Assembly: GCA_944389935.1 (NCBI GenBank)
Contig: CALXOE010000009.1
Location: forward strand, 19,350-83,349
Direction: 5' to 3'
Origin: an uncultured Victivallis sp.
GTDB lineage: Bacteria > Verrucomicrobiota > Lentisphaeria > Victivallales > Victivallaceae
Length of the DNA stretch: 64,000 nucleotides
Position numbers and translations under genes: made by a program. How positions within the stretch are numbered: the first letter of the stretch is position 1; every line of letters starts with the position of its first letter. Positions 9,039 to 19,665 of this stretch are shown here, in pieces. The notes beneath the pieces are model-generated. The model worked only from the letters and a program-made list of their open reading frames with translations, was not told where the DNA came from and made no database searches.

Positions 9039-9281
9039 ATGGAACACAAGAAGGAAATTTTCGCGGACGGCATCGGTCAGATTCACTTCGCCGGCGGCAT
9101 GGTCCGTTTTGATTTTGTCACGCTGCAGCCGAACGAGGACGGCTCGGCTCCGACTCCGGTGGTCAACGAGCGCATCATCATGCCGCCGCAGGGTTTCCTC
9201 GGCGCGTTCAACTCGATGCAGCAGCTCATCGACAAGCTGCTCGAAGCGGGCGTGCTTCAGAAGAACGAGCAGGCGAAGTAA
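9039..9281 (+). CDS. Small conserved-looking protein of unknown function
   Basis: An 80-residue cytoplasmic protein that I do not recognise. It has a good promoter, a strong ribosome site (AAAAAGGAGA, about 10 bases before ATG 9039) and its own terminator, so it is a real monocistronic gene. The first half looks like short beta strands (GIGQIHFAGGMVRFDFVTLQP), the second half like an amphipathic helix (FLGAFNSMQQLIDKLLEAG). The strong expression signals suggest an abundant product. Confidence 0.7.
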   Translation: MEHKKEIFADGIGQIHFAGGMVRFDFVTLQPNEDGSAPTPVVNERIIMPPQGFLGAFNSMQQLIDKLLEAGVLQKNEQAK

Positions 9282-9300
9282 GCCTTTCGGCCATCTGCGG

Positions 9301-9327
9301 CCCTCCGGTTTTCCGGGGGGCTTTTTC
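9301..9327 (+). terminator. Rho-independent terminator
   Basis: CCCTCCGG-TTTT-CCGGGGGG hairpin followed by CTTTTTCG, 20 bases after the stop of the 80-residue protein. Confidence 0.8.
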
Positions 9328-9353
9328 GTTTTCGGTGGGAGAAAAAGAAAAGT

Positions 9354-9890
9354 TCAGCGGACGGAAAACTCGCAGCCGCAGAAGTTCTGCAGATAGAATC
9401 CGTACTCCCTTGCGAGTTCACGACTCCGCTTGAATCCGTCTTTCTTTTTGAAGTCCCACGGCTCGAAGTGTTCGTAACGGCCGCCGACCTCAAAGATCAC
9501 GCGGCTCGGCTTGTGGGGACTCACGGTGAGGGTCGTCGCGAAATGCGCGCCGAGCCGGGCGGCGCGCTCCGCCGTGCGGCCGAGCGACCAGCCGAAACAG
9601 AGCGGGCAGCGCAATCCGCGCTCGGGCTCCGCCTCGTAACCGGCGATCGACTGTTCCCAGTCCGCATGGCGATAGGGGTCGACTTCGAGTTTGAGGTCGA
9701 AAATCCCGGCGAGCTGTTCGACCGACGCGAGCCGCCGCTCAAACTCCTCACCGGTTGCGATGTTGCTGTTCGAGTAGTAGAGCCGGATCTCCCGCCCCGT
9801 CTCGAGCAGACGCTCCACGCAGCCCGCAGCGCACGGAGCGCAGCAGACATGCAGAAGCAGCGGGGTGTTTTCCAAATTTGTCATAACCAT
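9354..9890 (-). CDS. queH: Epoxyqueuosine reductase QueH
   Basis: Protein of 178 residues of the QueH (former DUF208) family, the non-cobalamin enzyme that reduces epoxyqueuosine to queuosine in tRNA. The cysteine pattern of the family is complete: HVCCAPCAAGC at the N-terminus, CPLCFGW in the middle and NFCGCEFS at the C-terminus, along with TTLTVSPHKP. It stands alone, divergent from the permease gene at 9954. No Shine-Dalgarno site is obvious before ATG 9890; ATG 9884 is an alternative. Confidence 0.9.
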   Translation of the reverse strand: MVMTNLENTPLLLHVCCAPCAAGCVERLLETGREIRLYYSNSNIATGEEFERRLASVEQLAGIFDLKLEVDPYRHADWEQSIAGYEAEPERGLRCPLCFGWSLGRTAERAARLGAHFATTLTVSPHKPSRVIFEVGGRYEHFEPWDFKKKDGFKRSRELAREYGFYLQNFCGCEFSVR

Positions 9891-9953
9891 ATTTTACAGC
9901 CGGAAAGCATTTTTTTCAATTGAAAAAAAGGGCATTCCGGGATATTTTATATC

Positions 9954-11180
9954 ATGCTCAGTTTCATTGTCCGCAGAACATTTTATTCCGTGCTGATCCT
10001 GCTGGGCGTGGTATTCCTGACTTTCGTGCTGTTTCACGTTGCCGCAGGAGACCCCGCCGCCGCAGTGCTCGGCAAAAACGCCCGCGCCGACGAGATCGAC
10101 GCACTGCGGCGCGACCTCGGAGCGGATCTGCCGCTCTTCTACGGACGCCGCTGCAAGACTGAGGCGTTCGCCTCCTACCGGGCGGGAGAACCGCTGCGCC
10201 CCGGCGTCACGGCGGTGAAACTCGAAAAGGTCGAGCCGCCGTTCAACGGAACCTATCTGCGCTTTGAACGGCAGTTTCCGATCCCGCGTTACGGTTGCCG
10301 CGTCGTGAAAAACGGCGAAACACACTATTTCGAGGACGACAACCCCTCGCCGATCTTCTTCGCAGAGGGGATCGAGGAGATTGAGTTCTACCGGCTGCAG
10401 GAGTCGCCGTGGAACTCGCAATTTCTGCGGGCACTCGGCGAGATCGTGAGCTTCCAGCGGGAGTTCCCGTACATCCGCGTCCTCAACTTCGGCAAGACGA
10501 TCACCACGCGCGAACCGATCTCGAACATTCTGATCCGCGGAGTGTGGCCGTCGCTCTGCCTCATGATTCCGGTGTTTCTCGGAGAACTTGTGATCGGACT
10601 CGCGCTCGCGCTCGTGGCGGCGGCATTCAAGGATACGATCATCGACCGTGCGCTCGTGCTCATTTCGGTGGCGGGGATGAGTGTCTCGTATCTCGTGGTC
10701 ATCATCTTCGCGCAATGGTTTCTCGGATACTACTACGACCTCTTCCCGGTCTGGGGGTACGAGGGGTTCAGCTATCTCTGTCTGCCGATCCTGGTCGGAA
10801 TCCTCTGCGGCATCGGCGGCAACGTCAGATTCTACCGCACGGTCTTCGTAAACGAACTGCGGCGCGAATATCTGCGTACCGCGGCGGCGAAGGGAGTTTC
10901 CCCGTTCCAGATCTACGGCAAACATCTGCTGCGCAACGCGGCACTTCAGATCATCACCCGGGCGAGCGCGTCGCTGCCGTTTCTCTTCACGGGGAGTCTG
11001 CTGCTGGAGTCGTTCTTCGGCATCCCGGGGCTCGGCTTCACGGGGGTCGACGCGCTCTACAACTCCGACCTGCAGCTGCTCAAGGCGCTGGTCATCACGA
11101 GCGCGCTCTTGTTCGTCATCATGAATCTGCTCGCCGACCTTGCTTACGCCTGGGCCGATCCGCGCATCCGACTGGAGTGA
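9954..11180 (+). CDS. Orphan OppB/DppB-like ABC transporter permease with a large periplasmic insert
   Basis: Permease of 408 residues with the OppB layout: a TM helix at once after the start (FIVRRTFYSVLILLGVVFLTFVLFH), the GDPAAAVLGKNA region, and a C-terminal permease domain with an EAA-like loop (NELRREYLRTAAAKGVSPFQIYGKHLLRNA). Usual family members have 300-340 residues. Here roughly 110 extra residues (about 60-175) lie between TM1 and TM2 and should face the periplasm. No OppC, ATPase or binding protein gene is next to it; the next gene is a chromate-type transporter 7 bases downstream. Confidence 0.8.
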   Translation: MLSFIVRRTFYSVLILLGVVFLTFVLFHVAAGDPAAAVLGKNARADEIDALRRDLGADLPLFYGRRCKTEAFASYRAGEPLRPGVTAVKLEKVEPPFNGTYLRFERQFPIPRYGCRVVKNGETHYFEDDNPSPIFFAEGIEEIEFYRLQESPWNSQFLRALGEIVSFQREFPYIRVLNFGKTITTREPISNILIRGVWPSLCLMIPVFLGELVIGLALALVAAAFKDTIIDRALVLISVAGMSVSYLVVIIFAQWFLGYYYDLFPVWGYEGFSYLCLPILVGILCGIGGNVRFYRTVFVNELRREYLRTAAAKGVSPFQIYGKHLLRNAALQIITRASASLPFLFTGSLLLESFFGIPGLGFTGVDALYNSDLQLLKALVITSALLFVIMNLLADLAYAWADPRIRLE

Positions 11181-11187
11181 AGTGGTC

Positions 11188-12402
11188 ATGGAATCCGCGC
11201 TTAACGACGTCCCCTTTGCGAAGCGGCTCAGGCTGCTCTTCTGGAATTTCTTCAAGATCGCACTCTTCGTGGTCGGCGGCGGCTATGCGATCATCCTCGC
11301 GGCCGAGGAGATTTTCGTGCGCAAACTTCACTGGCTCAAGGACGGGGAACTGCTCGAGATGCTGACCGTCATCCAGGCGATTCCGGGACTCACGGCCGGC
11401 AACGCCGCGATCTACGTCGGGTATCGGACGGCCGGACAGTGGGGAGCGCTCATCGCGCTCGTGGCGGTCGCCCTCCCCTCATATCTCATCATCTGCCTCG
11501 TAGCGGTCGGATTCGGGGTGATTCCGATGGAAAATCTCTATGTGCAGGGGGCGTTCATCGGCGTGCGCACCGCGCTTTCGGCGCTGACGATCGTCGCGAT
11601 CATCCGGCTCTGGCCGAAAGTCATCACCGGAAAATATTCGCTGGCAGCGGCGCTCTTCACGATCGAAGCGGTCTACTTTTACGGGACCAATCCGGCGATC
11701 ATGCTCGGAGCGGGAATCGCAGTCGGACTCATCTGCGGCATCCGGACGCAGCTGCGGCAGAATCGGGCCGCACGCGCCGGAAACGCCGAGAGCGGCATGG
11801 CCGAACTGCTCACGCTGTTCCTGCTCTTCTGCTGGTTCGGACTGCTCTGTTTCGGCGGGGGCAGTGCGCTCATGCCGCTCTACATCCAGGAGCTCGTCGA
11901 CGCGAGGCACTGGCTCACGCTGCATGAATTGAGCGACTTCGCCGCGATCTCGCAGGTGACGCCTGGGCCGATCGGGGTGAATCTCGCGACGTTCCTCGGT
12001 TTCCGGCGGGGGGGATATTTCGGAGCGCTCATCTGCACGATCGGGCTGCTGCTGCCGAGCTACATTCTCATGCAGATCGCGCTGCGTTCGCTCGCGCGCT
12101 GGGAGCAGAGTCCGATCGTGCGCGGCATCATGGCGGGGATCGGCCCGGTGACGGTCGGGCTCATGGCGGCGACCACGCTCATCTATCTCGAGCTGTCGCT
12201 TTTCACCAGCCAGCTGCCGTGGGGATATCTGGCCGAACTCGCGACCGGGCACTTGATGGCTTATGACGGTCCGTTCCGGCTCTGTTACGGATCGGTACCG
12301 GTCTTTCTGCTCTCGGGCTGGGCGCTTTACAAGAGCAAATGCAGCATCATGACCGCGATCTTCTGTTCGGCCGCGCTGGGGGCATTGCTGTGCCGAATTT
12401 GA
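11188..12402 (+). CDS. chrA: Two-domain chromate (CHR family) transporter
   Basis: Membrane protein of 404 residues with two homologous CHR domains, one per half. Each half has the signature: FKIALFVVGGGYAII... and GLTAGNAAIYVGYR in the first, CWFGLLCFGGGSALMPL and QVTPGPIGVNLATFLG in the second. Known members export chromate or take part in sulfate-like anion exchange; in an anaerobe the real substrate is open. ATG 11188 is chosen, with GGAGTGA just upstream overlapping the stop of the permease, so both are likely co-translated. Confidence 0.88.
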   Translation: MESALNDVPFAKRLRLLFWNFFKIALFVVGGGYAIILAAEEIFVRKLHWLKDGELLEMLTVIQAIPGLTAGNAAIYVGYRTAGQWGALIALVAVALPSYLIICLVAVGFGVIPMENLYVQGAFIGVRTALSALTIVAIIRLWPKVITGKYSLAAALFTIEAVYFYGTNPAIMLGAGIAVGLICGIRTQLRQNRAARAGNAESGMAELLTLFLLFCWFGLLCFGGGSALMPLYIQELVDARHWLTLHELSDFAAISQVTPGPIGVNLATFLGFRRGGYFGALICTIGLLLPSYILMQIALRSLARWEQSPIVRGIMAGIGPVTVGLMAATTLIYLELSLFTSQLPWGYLAELATGHLMAYDGPFRLCYGSVPVFLLSGWALYKSKCSIMTAIFCSAALGALLCRI

Positions 12403-12423
12403 AAGAATTTTACGGACGGAACA

Positions 12424-12451
12424 TTGATTTTTGCGGAAGTTGCCATATAGT
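12424..12451 (+). promoter_or_regulatory. Sigma-70-like promoter of the U32 peptidase gene
   Basis: TTGATT at 12424-12429, 16-base spacer, TATAGT at 12446-12451, 30 bases before ATG 12482. Confidence 0.55.
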
Positions 12452-12481
12452 TTAGAGAATAATACGGAGTGATTTCAAAAT

Positions 12482-14734
12482 ATGAGCAGAGAAAAGAAAG
12501 CATCCGGCGTTCCTTTGCCGAATCCCGAATTGCTGGCCCCGGCGGGGAGTCCCGCCTGCGCCCTCGCGGCGTTCGAGGCGGGCGCGGATGCGATCTACGC
12601 CGGACTGGCGAAATTCAATGCGCGCGAACGCGGCGAAAACTTCACGCCGGAACGCATGGCGCAGATCATCGAGTACGCCCATAAACTCGGCCGCAAGGTC
12701 TACCTCACGCTGAATACGCTCGTGAAAGAGTCCGAGCTCCCGGAGGTGGCCGAGACGCTCGCGCTGCTCGAGGAGATCGGGCCGGACGCGCTGCTCGTGC
12801 AGGATCTCGGAATCATCCGCATGGCGCGGGAATATTTCCCGAAACTCGTGCTGCACGCCTCGACTCAAATGGGATTTCACAACTCCGCCGGTCTGGAAAT
12901 TGCGGAGAAACTCGGCGTAAGCCGCGTGGTCCTCGAACGGCAGATGACGCTCGAGGAGATCGCCGCGGTACGGAAATCGACGAAGCTCGAGCTTGAAGTG
13001 TTCGTTCATGGTGCGCTCTGCGTCTCGCTCTCCGGAGCGTGTCTTTTTTCATCGTATCTCGGCGGTTACAGCGGCAACCGCGGCAAATGCAAGCAGCCGT
13101 GCCGACGCCGTTATTTCGGAAAGAACGGCAATGGATTTTTCTTTTCGCCCCAGGATCTCTGCACGATCGAACTGATTCCGAAGCTGCGTGAACTCGGCAT
13201 CGAATCGCTGAAGATCGAGGGGCGGCTCAAGCAGCCGGATTATGTGAGACAGACGGTCGGTGCCTACCGCATGCTGCTCGATGCGCCGGAAGAGGAGTTC
13301 CGGAGCCGCCTCGGCGAAGCGCGGAACATGCTTTCCCGGGGATGCGGCCGCAAGTGGTCGCTCGGATTCTACACGAAAGAGTCCTCCGACACGCTCGTCT
13401 CGCACGATTCGCTCGGCGCAGCGGGGCTGCTGTGCGGAAATGTGAACGAACTGCGCGAAAACGGCTTTGGATTCACGACCACGAAGCGGCTCTTTCTCGG
13501 CGACCGGCTTCGCGTGCAGCCGCAATCCGGCGACGAGGGACCGGCGCTGACGGTCACGAAGATGTTCGTCGACGGCAAACCCGCGCGCAAGGCGCTGCCG
13601 GGTCAACAGCTGGTCATCCCGTGCGACAAACCGGTTGCGCCGGGCGGACTCGTGTTCAAGATCGGCGAGAGTTTCCCCGATTACACGAAAGAGCTCGCCG
13701 CGCTGCCGCCGCCGCGCGAAAAACTCGATGTCGACCTCAAACTCAGCGCCGACCGGATCACGGTGGAAGTCCGGAACGCACCGTTCGCACGATGGGAGAG
13801 ACCCCTTTCGCTCGCTGCGGCCTCCTCGCACCCGGTCACGGCGGAGACGCTGGAAAAGGAGTTTGCCGCAGCCGACTCCAAAACTTTTGCGCTCGGAAGC
13901 TTCCGCTGCGAGATCGATGGGAATTACTTCTTCCCGGCCGCGGAACTCAAAGCGCTCCGGCGCGAATTCTGGAACGAAGTCAAACAGAATCTCGCACCCG
14001 GGAGCTGTTTCCGGGACTCGGCGGTCGGGCTGGAAAAATTCCGACGCGCCTATCTCGAACTTGCGCCTTATCGGGCGCTGCCGGAGCATCTGCGCGAAAC
14101 CGTGGCGGTCAAGCCGAACGGCGCGGAACCGGGCAGCCGCAAAGCGCTCCGTGCCTGCAGCGTCTACGACGTCGGCAAACTCACGGACGAAGCGATTCTG
14201 CCGGAGTTCTGCCCGGAGGGGAAACTCGAATCCGTGCGCCGGGCGATCCGCAACGCACGGAATGCCGGTATCCGGAGATTCCGGGTCACGTCACTCTATG
14301 CGCTGGCGCTGCTCGAAGAGCACGGGGAACTCGAGATCATTGCCTCTCCGCCGCTGCCGGTCTGCAATTCGATGGCGGCGCTGGAGCTCACCCGTTTCGG
14401 GGTAACCCGGGTGACGGCCCATCTCGAGCTCGAAAAGAGTGACGTCGAGGCATTGCGGGACAAATCGGTTCTGCCGGTGGAACTCTACCGTTACGGGCGA
14501 CCGGTGCTGCTCGTCACGCGGGCCAGGATTCCGGCGGAGGGGGAGATCCGCGACGCGCGCGGCAACGGCTTCTGCATCCGGTATGACCGGCGCGACGGAC
14601 TGACCCGGCTTTATCCGAAGAAGATTCATTCGATCCCGCGGCTGCCCGGGGTCTATGATTATTACGACTTACAAAACGCTCACTGGAACAGTCAGGAGAC
14701 CGGAACGTTCAATTTCGATTCCGGATGGTTCTGA
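12482..14734 (+). CDS. Peptidase U32 family protein, RlhA-like (23S rRNA C2501 hydroxylation)
   Basis: Protein of 750 residues. The N-terminal TIM-barrel half carries the family features PELLAPAGSPACALAAFEAGADAIYAG, VHGALCVSLSGACLFSSYLGGYSGNRGKCKQPCRR (cluster cysteines) and IESLKIEGRLKQPDYV. The long C-terminal half matches the DUF3656-containing architecture of RlhA, which hydroxylates C2501 of 23S rRNA. U32 members also include TrhP and UbiU/V, so RlhA is the best but not certain choice. It is longer than the E. coli protein by about 100 residues. The start has no strong ribosome site. Confidence 0.8.
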   Translation: MSREKKASGVPLPNPELLAPAGSPACALAAFEAGADAIYAGLAKFNARERGENFTPERMAQIIEYAHKLGRKVYLTLNTLVKESELPEVAETLALLEEIGPDALLVQDLGIIRMAREYFPKLVLHASTQMGFHNSAGLEIAEKLGVSRVVLERQMTLEEIAAVRKSTKLELEVFVHGALCVSLSGACLFSSYLGGYSGNRGKCKQPCRRRYFGKNGNGFFFSPQDLCTIELIPKLRELGIESLKIEGRLKQPDYVRQTVGAYRMLLDAPEEEFRSRLGEARNMLSRGCGRKWSLGFYTKESSDTLVSHDSLGAAGLLCGNVNELRENGFGFTTTKRLFLGDRLRVQPQSGDEGPALTVTKMFVDGKPARKALPGQQLVIPCDKPVAPGGLVFKIGESFPDYTKELAALPPPREKLDVDLKLSADRITVEVRNAPFARWERPLSLAAASSHPVTAETLEKEFAAADSKTFALGSFRCEIDGNYFFPAAELKALRREFWNEVKQNLAPGSCFRDSAVGLEKFRRAYLELAPYRALPEHLRETVAVKPNGAEPGSRKALRACSVYDVGKLTDEAILPEFCPEGKLESVRRAIRNARNAGIRRFRVTSLYALALLEEHGELEIIASPPLPVCNSMAALELTRFGVTRVTAHLELEKSDVEALRDKSVLPVELYRYGRPVLLVTRARIPAEGEIRDARGNGFCIRYDRRDGLTRLYPKKIHSIPRLPGVYDYYDLQNAHWNSQETGTFNFDSGWF

Positions 14735-14764
14735 TTGAGAGCATCTGCCAGGAAAGAGGAGAAC

Positions 14765-15700
14765 ATGGCGACACCGATCGAAAAACTCGCAATCGTCGAA
14801 TTTGAACTGAATCGGATCATCCGCGGCAAGGCCGATGTGATCCGCCATTTGCTGACCACGTTCGTGGCCGGCGGAAACGTGCTGCTTGACGATGTTCCTG
14901 GAGTAGGGAAAACCACGCTGGCCAAAGCACTTGCACGTCTTGTGGATGCGAAATTCAGCCGAATTCAGTTCACGCCGGACCTGCTGCCGGCGGACATCAC
15001 CGGAACGTCGATCTACAATCCGGGCACGGGAAAATTCCAGTTCCGGCCGGGACCGGTGTTCACGAATATTCTGCTCGCGGACGAAATCAACCGGGCGTCG
15101 CCGCGCACTCAGTCGGCGCTGCTCGAGTGCATGTGCGAGCATCAGGTTTCGCCGGACGGCACCACCCGGCTTCTGGAGGCGCCGTTCATGGTCATTGCGA
15201 CCCAGAATCCGATCGAGTATCAGGGGACTTATCCGCTGCCGGAGGCGCAGCTCGACCGTTTTGCGATGCGGCTGTCGCTCGGATATCCCGACGAAGAGGC
15301 CGAACGCGAGATGCTCTACGACCGCCGCCACATCGACCCGCTCGATTCCCTGAAACCCGAAATCAGCTGCGAAGAGGTGCTGGCTTTGCAGGCCGACATG
15401 AAGAAAGTCGGCATGGAGGCGTCGGTCTCTGCCTATCTGCTTGCGATTGTCCAGTCGACCCGGCGCGATGCGCGGCTCACGCTCGGAGCGAGTCCGCGCG
15501 CCGCAATCCGTCTGGCCGACTGTTCCCGGGCACTGGCGCTGATCTCCGGACGCGAATTCGTCCTGCCGGATGACGTCCGCGAACTGGCGCCGCTCGTGCT
15601 TTCTCACCGCATCGTCGTCGATGCGAAAACCCGCTACGCCGGAGTCTCGGCGCAGGAAATCATTGCGGAAACCATTCAGAACACGAAAATTCCGCTTTAA
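14765..15700 (+). CDS. MoxR-family AAA+ ATPase
   Basis: ATPase of 311 residues with Walker A DVPGVGKTTLA near residue 45, Walker B LLADEINRASPRTQSALLE and sensor 1 VIATQNPIEYQGTYPLPEAQLDRF, all typical of MoxR chaperones. These usually act with a DUF58 protein and a transglutaminase or VWA protein in one operon. Here those partners are encoded 13-16 kb away on the other strand (28095-31666). Start at ATG 14765, preceded by GGAAAGAGGAG; a frame from TTG 14735 has no site. Confidence 0.9.
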   Translation: MATPIEKLAIVEFELNRIIRGKADVIRHLLTTFVAGGNVLLDDVPGVGKTTLAKALARLVDAKFSRIQFTPDLLPADITGTSIYNPGTGKFQFRPGPVFTNILLADEINRASPRTQSALLECMCEHQVSPDGTTRLLEAPFMVIATQNPIEYQGTYPLPEAQLDRFAMRLSLGYPDEEAEREMLYDRRHIDPLDSLKPEISCEEVLALQADMKKVGMEASVSAYLLAIVQSTRRDARLTLGASPRAAIRLADCSRALALISGREFVLPDDVRELAPLVLSHRIVVDAKTRYAGVSAQEIIAETIQNTKIPL

Positions 15701-15732
15701 ACGAGGATCTTTTCCGAAGGAGGAGATAGTTC

Positions 15733-15960
15733 ATGAACAAAAAGAAATTCGAGGTGCGGATCGCCCCGGATGAGTGCAAGGGGTGCGAACGGTGCGTGAT
15801 CGCCTGTCCGCGCAACGTCCTGAAACTCGGAACCGCGTTGAACAAACTCGGCTTCCCGTACGCAGTGCGGACGGGTCAGGAGTGCATCGGCTGCGGCGGC
15901 TGCTTTCTGACCTGCCCCGAGCCGGGAGCCATCACTGTCGTCCAGATTGAAAGCGAGTAG
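15733..15960 (+). CDS. 2-oxoacid:ferredoxin oxidoreductase, ferredoxin (delta) subunit
   Basis: Ferredoxin of 75 residues with two 4Fe-4S motifs: [12 protein letters not shown] at residues 16-27 and [12 protein letters not shown] near 52-63. It passes electrons from the TPP subunit of the oxidoreductase to soluble ferredoxin. It starts after a strong site (AAGGAGGAG) and is separated by only 5 bases from the alpha subunit, so the three genes 15733-18513 form one operon. Confidence 0.92.
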   Translation: MNKKKFEVRIAPDECKGCERCVIACPRNVLKLGTALNKLGFPYAVRTGQECIGCGGCFLTCPEPGAITVVQIESE

Positions 15961-15965
15961 AATTT

Positions 15966-17030
15966 ATGGAATATACGAATCGAATGCTCCTCAAAGGCAA
16001 CGAAGCCGTCGTCTACGGCGCGCTGCTGGCGGGATGCGAATGCTTTTTCGGCTACCCGATCACTCCGGCCAGCGAGATCGCCCATACCGCGGCGCGCTGT
16101 TTCCCGAAGCTCGGGCGCACGTTTCTGCAGGCGGAATGTGAAATCGCCGCCATCAACATGGTCATGGGCGCCGCTGCCAACGGCCGGCGCGCGATGACCG
16201 CGAGCTCCGGGCTCGGGATCAGCCTCAAACAGGAGGGAATCAGCTATCTCTCCGGCAGCGAGCTGCCCGCGCTCGTGGTCGACATCATGCGCGGCGGCCC
16301 CGGACTCGGCAACATCGGGCCGGAACAGTCCGACTACAATCAGGTCGTCAAAGGCGGCGGACACGGCAGCTATCACTGCATTGTGCTGGCGCCCTCGTCG
16401 GCTCAGGAGATGTGTGATTTCCCCCGCCTTGCGTTTGAACTCGCGGAAAAGTACCGCATTGTCGTCTATCTGCTGACCGACGGCGTGATCGGCCAGACGA
16501 TGGAAACCGTGACGCTGCCGGAACCGATTCCCGCACGGGTGAAAGTTCCCGAGTGGGCGCTTGACGTAAGCCGTCCGCGCACGAACATGATCAGTTCGAT
16601 CTATCTCGAACACGACGATCTTGAGGCGCTGAACCGCAAGCTCCAGGCCAAATACGCCGCGATCCGGGCAGCCGAACAGCGCAGCGAGGAGTACCTCACC
16701 GACGATGCCGAAATCGTACTGGTCGGCTACGGAATTTCCGGACGGCTCTGCCGCTCGGCGGTCGACGAGCTGCGCGCGAAAGGAGTCAAAGCGGGGCTGC
16801 TGCGCCCGATCACGCTCTGGCCGTTCCCGGTCGACGCGATCCGCGCGCTCAAGCATGTCAAACAGTTTGTGGCGGTCGAAATGAGCGACGGCCAGATGAT
16901 CGACGACGTGAAACTGGCCATCAACTGCGACCGCCCTGTTCACCTCGTAAACCGCATGGGCGGCAACATCGCGACCATCGACGAGATCGTGAATCGCACC
17001 ATCGACGCCGTCGGCGCGCAGGAGGCATGA
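15966..17030 (+). CDS. 2-oxoacid:ferredoxin oxidoreductase, alpha subunit (VorB/KorA type)
   Basis: Subunit of 354 residues with the pyrimidine-binding domain of TPP-dependent oxidoreductases: [32 protein letters not shown] at the N-terminus and [27 protein letters not shown], followed by the domain II transketolase C-terminal fold. The enzyme oxidises a 2-oxoacid plus CoA to acyl-CoA, CO2 and reduced ferredoxin. The order delta-alpha-beta/gamma is that of branched-chain (Vor) or 2-oxoglutarate (Kor) enzymes; substrate cannot be fixed from sequence alone. Confidence 0.9.
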   Translation: MEYTNRMLLKGNEAVVYGALLAGCECFFGYPITPASEIAHTAARCFPKLGRTFLQAECEIAAINMVMGAAANGRRAMTASSGLGISLKQEGISYLSGSELPALVVDIMRGGPGLGNIGPEQSDYNQVVKGGGHGSYHCIVLAPSSAQEMCDFPRLAFELAEKYRIVVYLLTDGVIGQTMETVTLPEPIPARVKVPEWALDVSRPRTNMISSIYLEHDDLEALNRKLQAKYAAIRAAEQRSEEYLTDDAEIVLVGYGISGRLCRSAVDELRAKGVKAGLLRPITLWPFPVDAIRALKHVKQFVAVEMSDGQMIDDVKLAINCDRPVHLVNRMGGNIATIDEIVNRTIDAVGAQEA

Positions 17031-17034
17031 GATC

Positions 17035-18513
<1,479 letters not shown>

Positions 18514-18549
18514 AGTGGGAAACCGGCAACCAACACAAGGAGAAACGGC

Positions 18550-18879
18550 ATGGAAGCTCTGGAGACAATTCTGTCCGCAATTGTGGTACTGTTCCTTCAA
18601 TGCGCGATCGGAGGCCTGACACTGCGTCTCGGGTCAAAAATCACCAGAGCCGAAGTGACCTGGCTTCAGGCGTTTCTGATTGCGCTGGGGGGAACACTGG
18701 TTGCTCTGGTTCCCTTCGTCGGCTGGATTGCGAGCTGGATCGTCATGTTGTGGCTGCTGAACAAGTGGTGCGACTGTGAACCATTCCCGAGCGGAGTGCT
18801 GCTGATTCTGGTCTCCCGCCTGCTCCAGATTGTTCTCGGCTTCAGCCTGAGGATTCTGTTGTCCTCTCAGACCGTTTAG
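18550..18879 (+). CDS. Small membrane protein A of a tandem trio
   Basis: A 109-residue integral membrane protein with about four predicted helices; no family recognised. Strong ribosome site (AAGGAGAAA) before ATG 18550, 36 bases after the oxidoreductase. It shares layout with the next two genes: a first helix ending in LxLGSK, then a short loop with a Trp (VTWLQAFLIALGG), then two or three helices. The trio probably arose by duplication. Confidence 0.65.
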   Translation: MEALETILSAIVVLFLQCAIGGLTLRLGSKITRAEVTWLQAFLIALGGTLVALVPFVGWIASWIVMLWLLNKWCDCEPFPSGVLLILVSRLLQIVLGFSLRILLSSQTV

Positions 18880-18903
18880 CCGCATAAAGGAGAAAAACAA
18901 ACT

Positions 18904-19233
18904 ATGTCAACCGGAGTGTCAATCCTCGTTGCATTTCTGCTTTACGGGGTGTTCGGATTCCTCGTATTCTTTCTCGGATCCCGGCTTTCGAAGCCGGTGC
19001 TCTCGTGGAAAGCGTCGCTGCTGCTCGCCGCGGTTGTGACCGTTTGCGGAGTGGTCAACATCTTCGTTCCGCTCTGGGCGGTGCTGTTCGCGCTGATCGT
19101 ATCGCTCACACTGCTCATTGCGGTATTCCGCTGCAAGGTGCTCGCAAGTCTGGCCATGACGGTGGTGAGTCTCTTTGTCCCGGCTCTGATCATCGCCTAT
19201 TTGAATTTTGCGCTCGGAACACCGACGGCGTAG
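18904..19233 (+). CDS. Small membrane protein B of a tandem trio
   Basis: A 109-residue, almost wholly hydrophobic protein with about four helices, preceded by TAAAGGAGAAAAA. The motif FFLGSRLSKPVLSWKASLLLAA aligns with LRLGSKITRAEVTWLQAFLIAL of protein A. Ends 4 bases before protein C, so translation is probably coupled. Function unknown. Confidence 0.65.
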   Translation: MSTGVSILVAFLLYGVFGFLVFFLGSRLSKPVLSWKASLLLAAVVTVCGVVNIFVPLWAVLFALIVSLTLLIAVFRCKVLASLAMTVVSLFVPALIIAYLNFALGTPTA

Positions 19234-19237
19234 CAGC

Positions 19238-19576
19238 ATGGCGTGGCTTGAAGCAAATCTGCAAATGCTCTTCTTCTTCGTCACACTCGGCGGACTGCCG
19301 TTTGCGGCGGGGACGCTTCTGCTGCGGTTCGGGGGGAAGTTCTTCGGCGTACGCATCCGCTGGTCGCAGGCTCTGGTACTCGCAGGAGTGATGGCGCAGG
19401 GATTTCTTGTGCCGTTCTTCGCCGGAACGGTCGGCGCGGTATTTCTCGCCGCGCTCCTCGTACAATGGTTCGGCATGAAATTCTGGCGGGGGGCGTTTCC
19501 GCTGACGGCTTCGGTCTGGATTGTGAACGCGCTTCTGCTGCTCGCGACCCGGCTTGTTTTCTTCCACCACCTCTGA
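19238..19576 (+). CDS. Small membrane protein C of a tandem trio
   Basis: A 112-residue membrane protein with about four helices. LLRFGGKFFGVRIRWSQALVLAG aligns with the same place in A and B. ATG 19238 lies 4 bases after the stop of B; an in-frame start at 19208 would overlap B. No cytoplasmic or periplasmic domain of note. Function unknown; its link to the upstream oxidoreductase is only by position. Confidence 0.6.
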   Translation: MAWLEANLQMLFFFVTLGGLPFAAGTLLLRFGGKFFGVRIRWSQALVLAGVMAQGFLVPFFAGTVGAVFLAALLVQWFGMKFWRGAFPLTASVWIVNALLLLATRLVFFHHL

Positions 19577-19606
19577 GAGCTCCCGGGGCTTTTTCCGGTA
19601 TTTCAT

Positions 19607-19635
19607 TTGAATTTCCGGGGAAATGGATTTATTAT
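19607..19635 (+). promoter_or_regulatory. Sigma-70-like promoter of the Gfo/Idh/MocA gene
   Basis: TTGAAT at 19607-19612, 17-base spacer, TATTAT at 19630-19635, 30 bases before ATG 19666. Confidence 0.6.
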
Positions 19636-19665
19636 AAGAAAACCACCTTATGAGGGAGAACAACC

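Noticed and set aside
9894..11255. 453-codon minus-strand frame opposite the OppB-like permease
   Set aside because: Shadow frame; no ribosome site and no recognisable protein.
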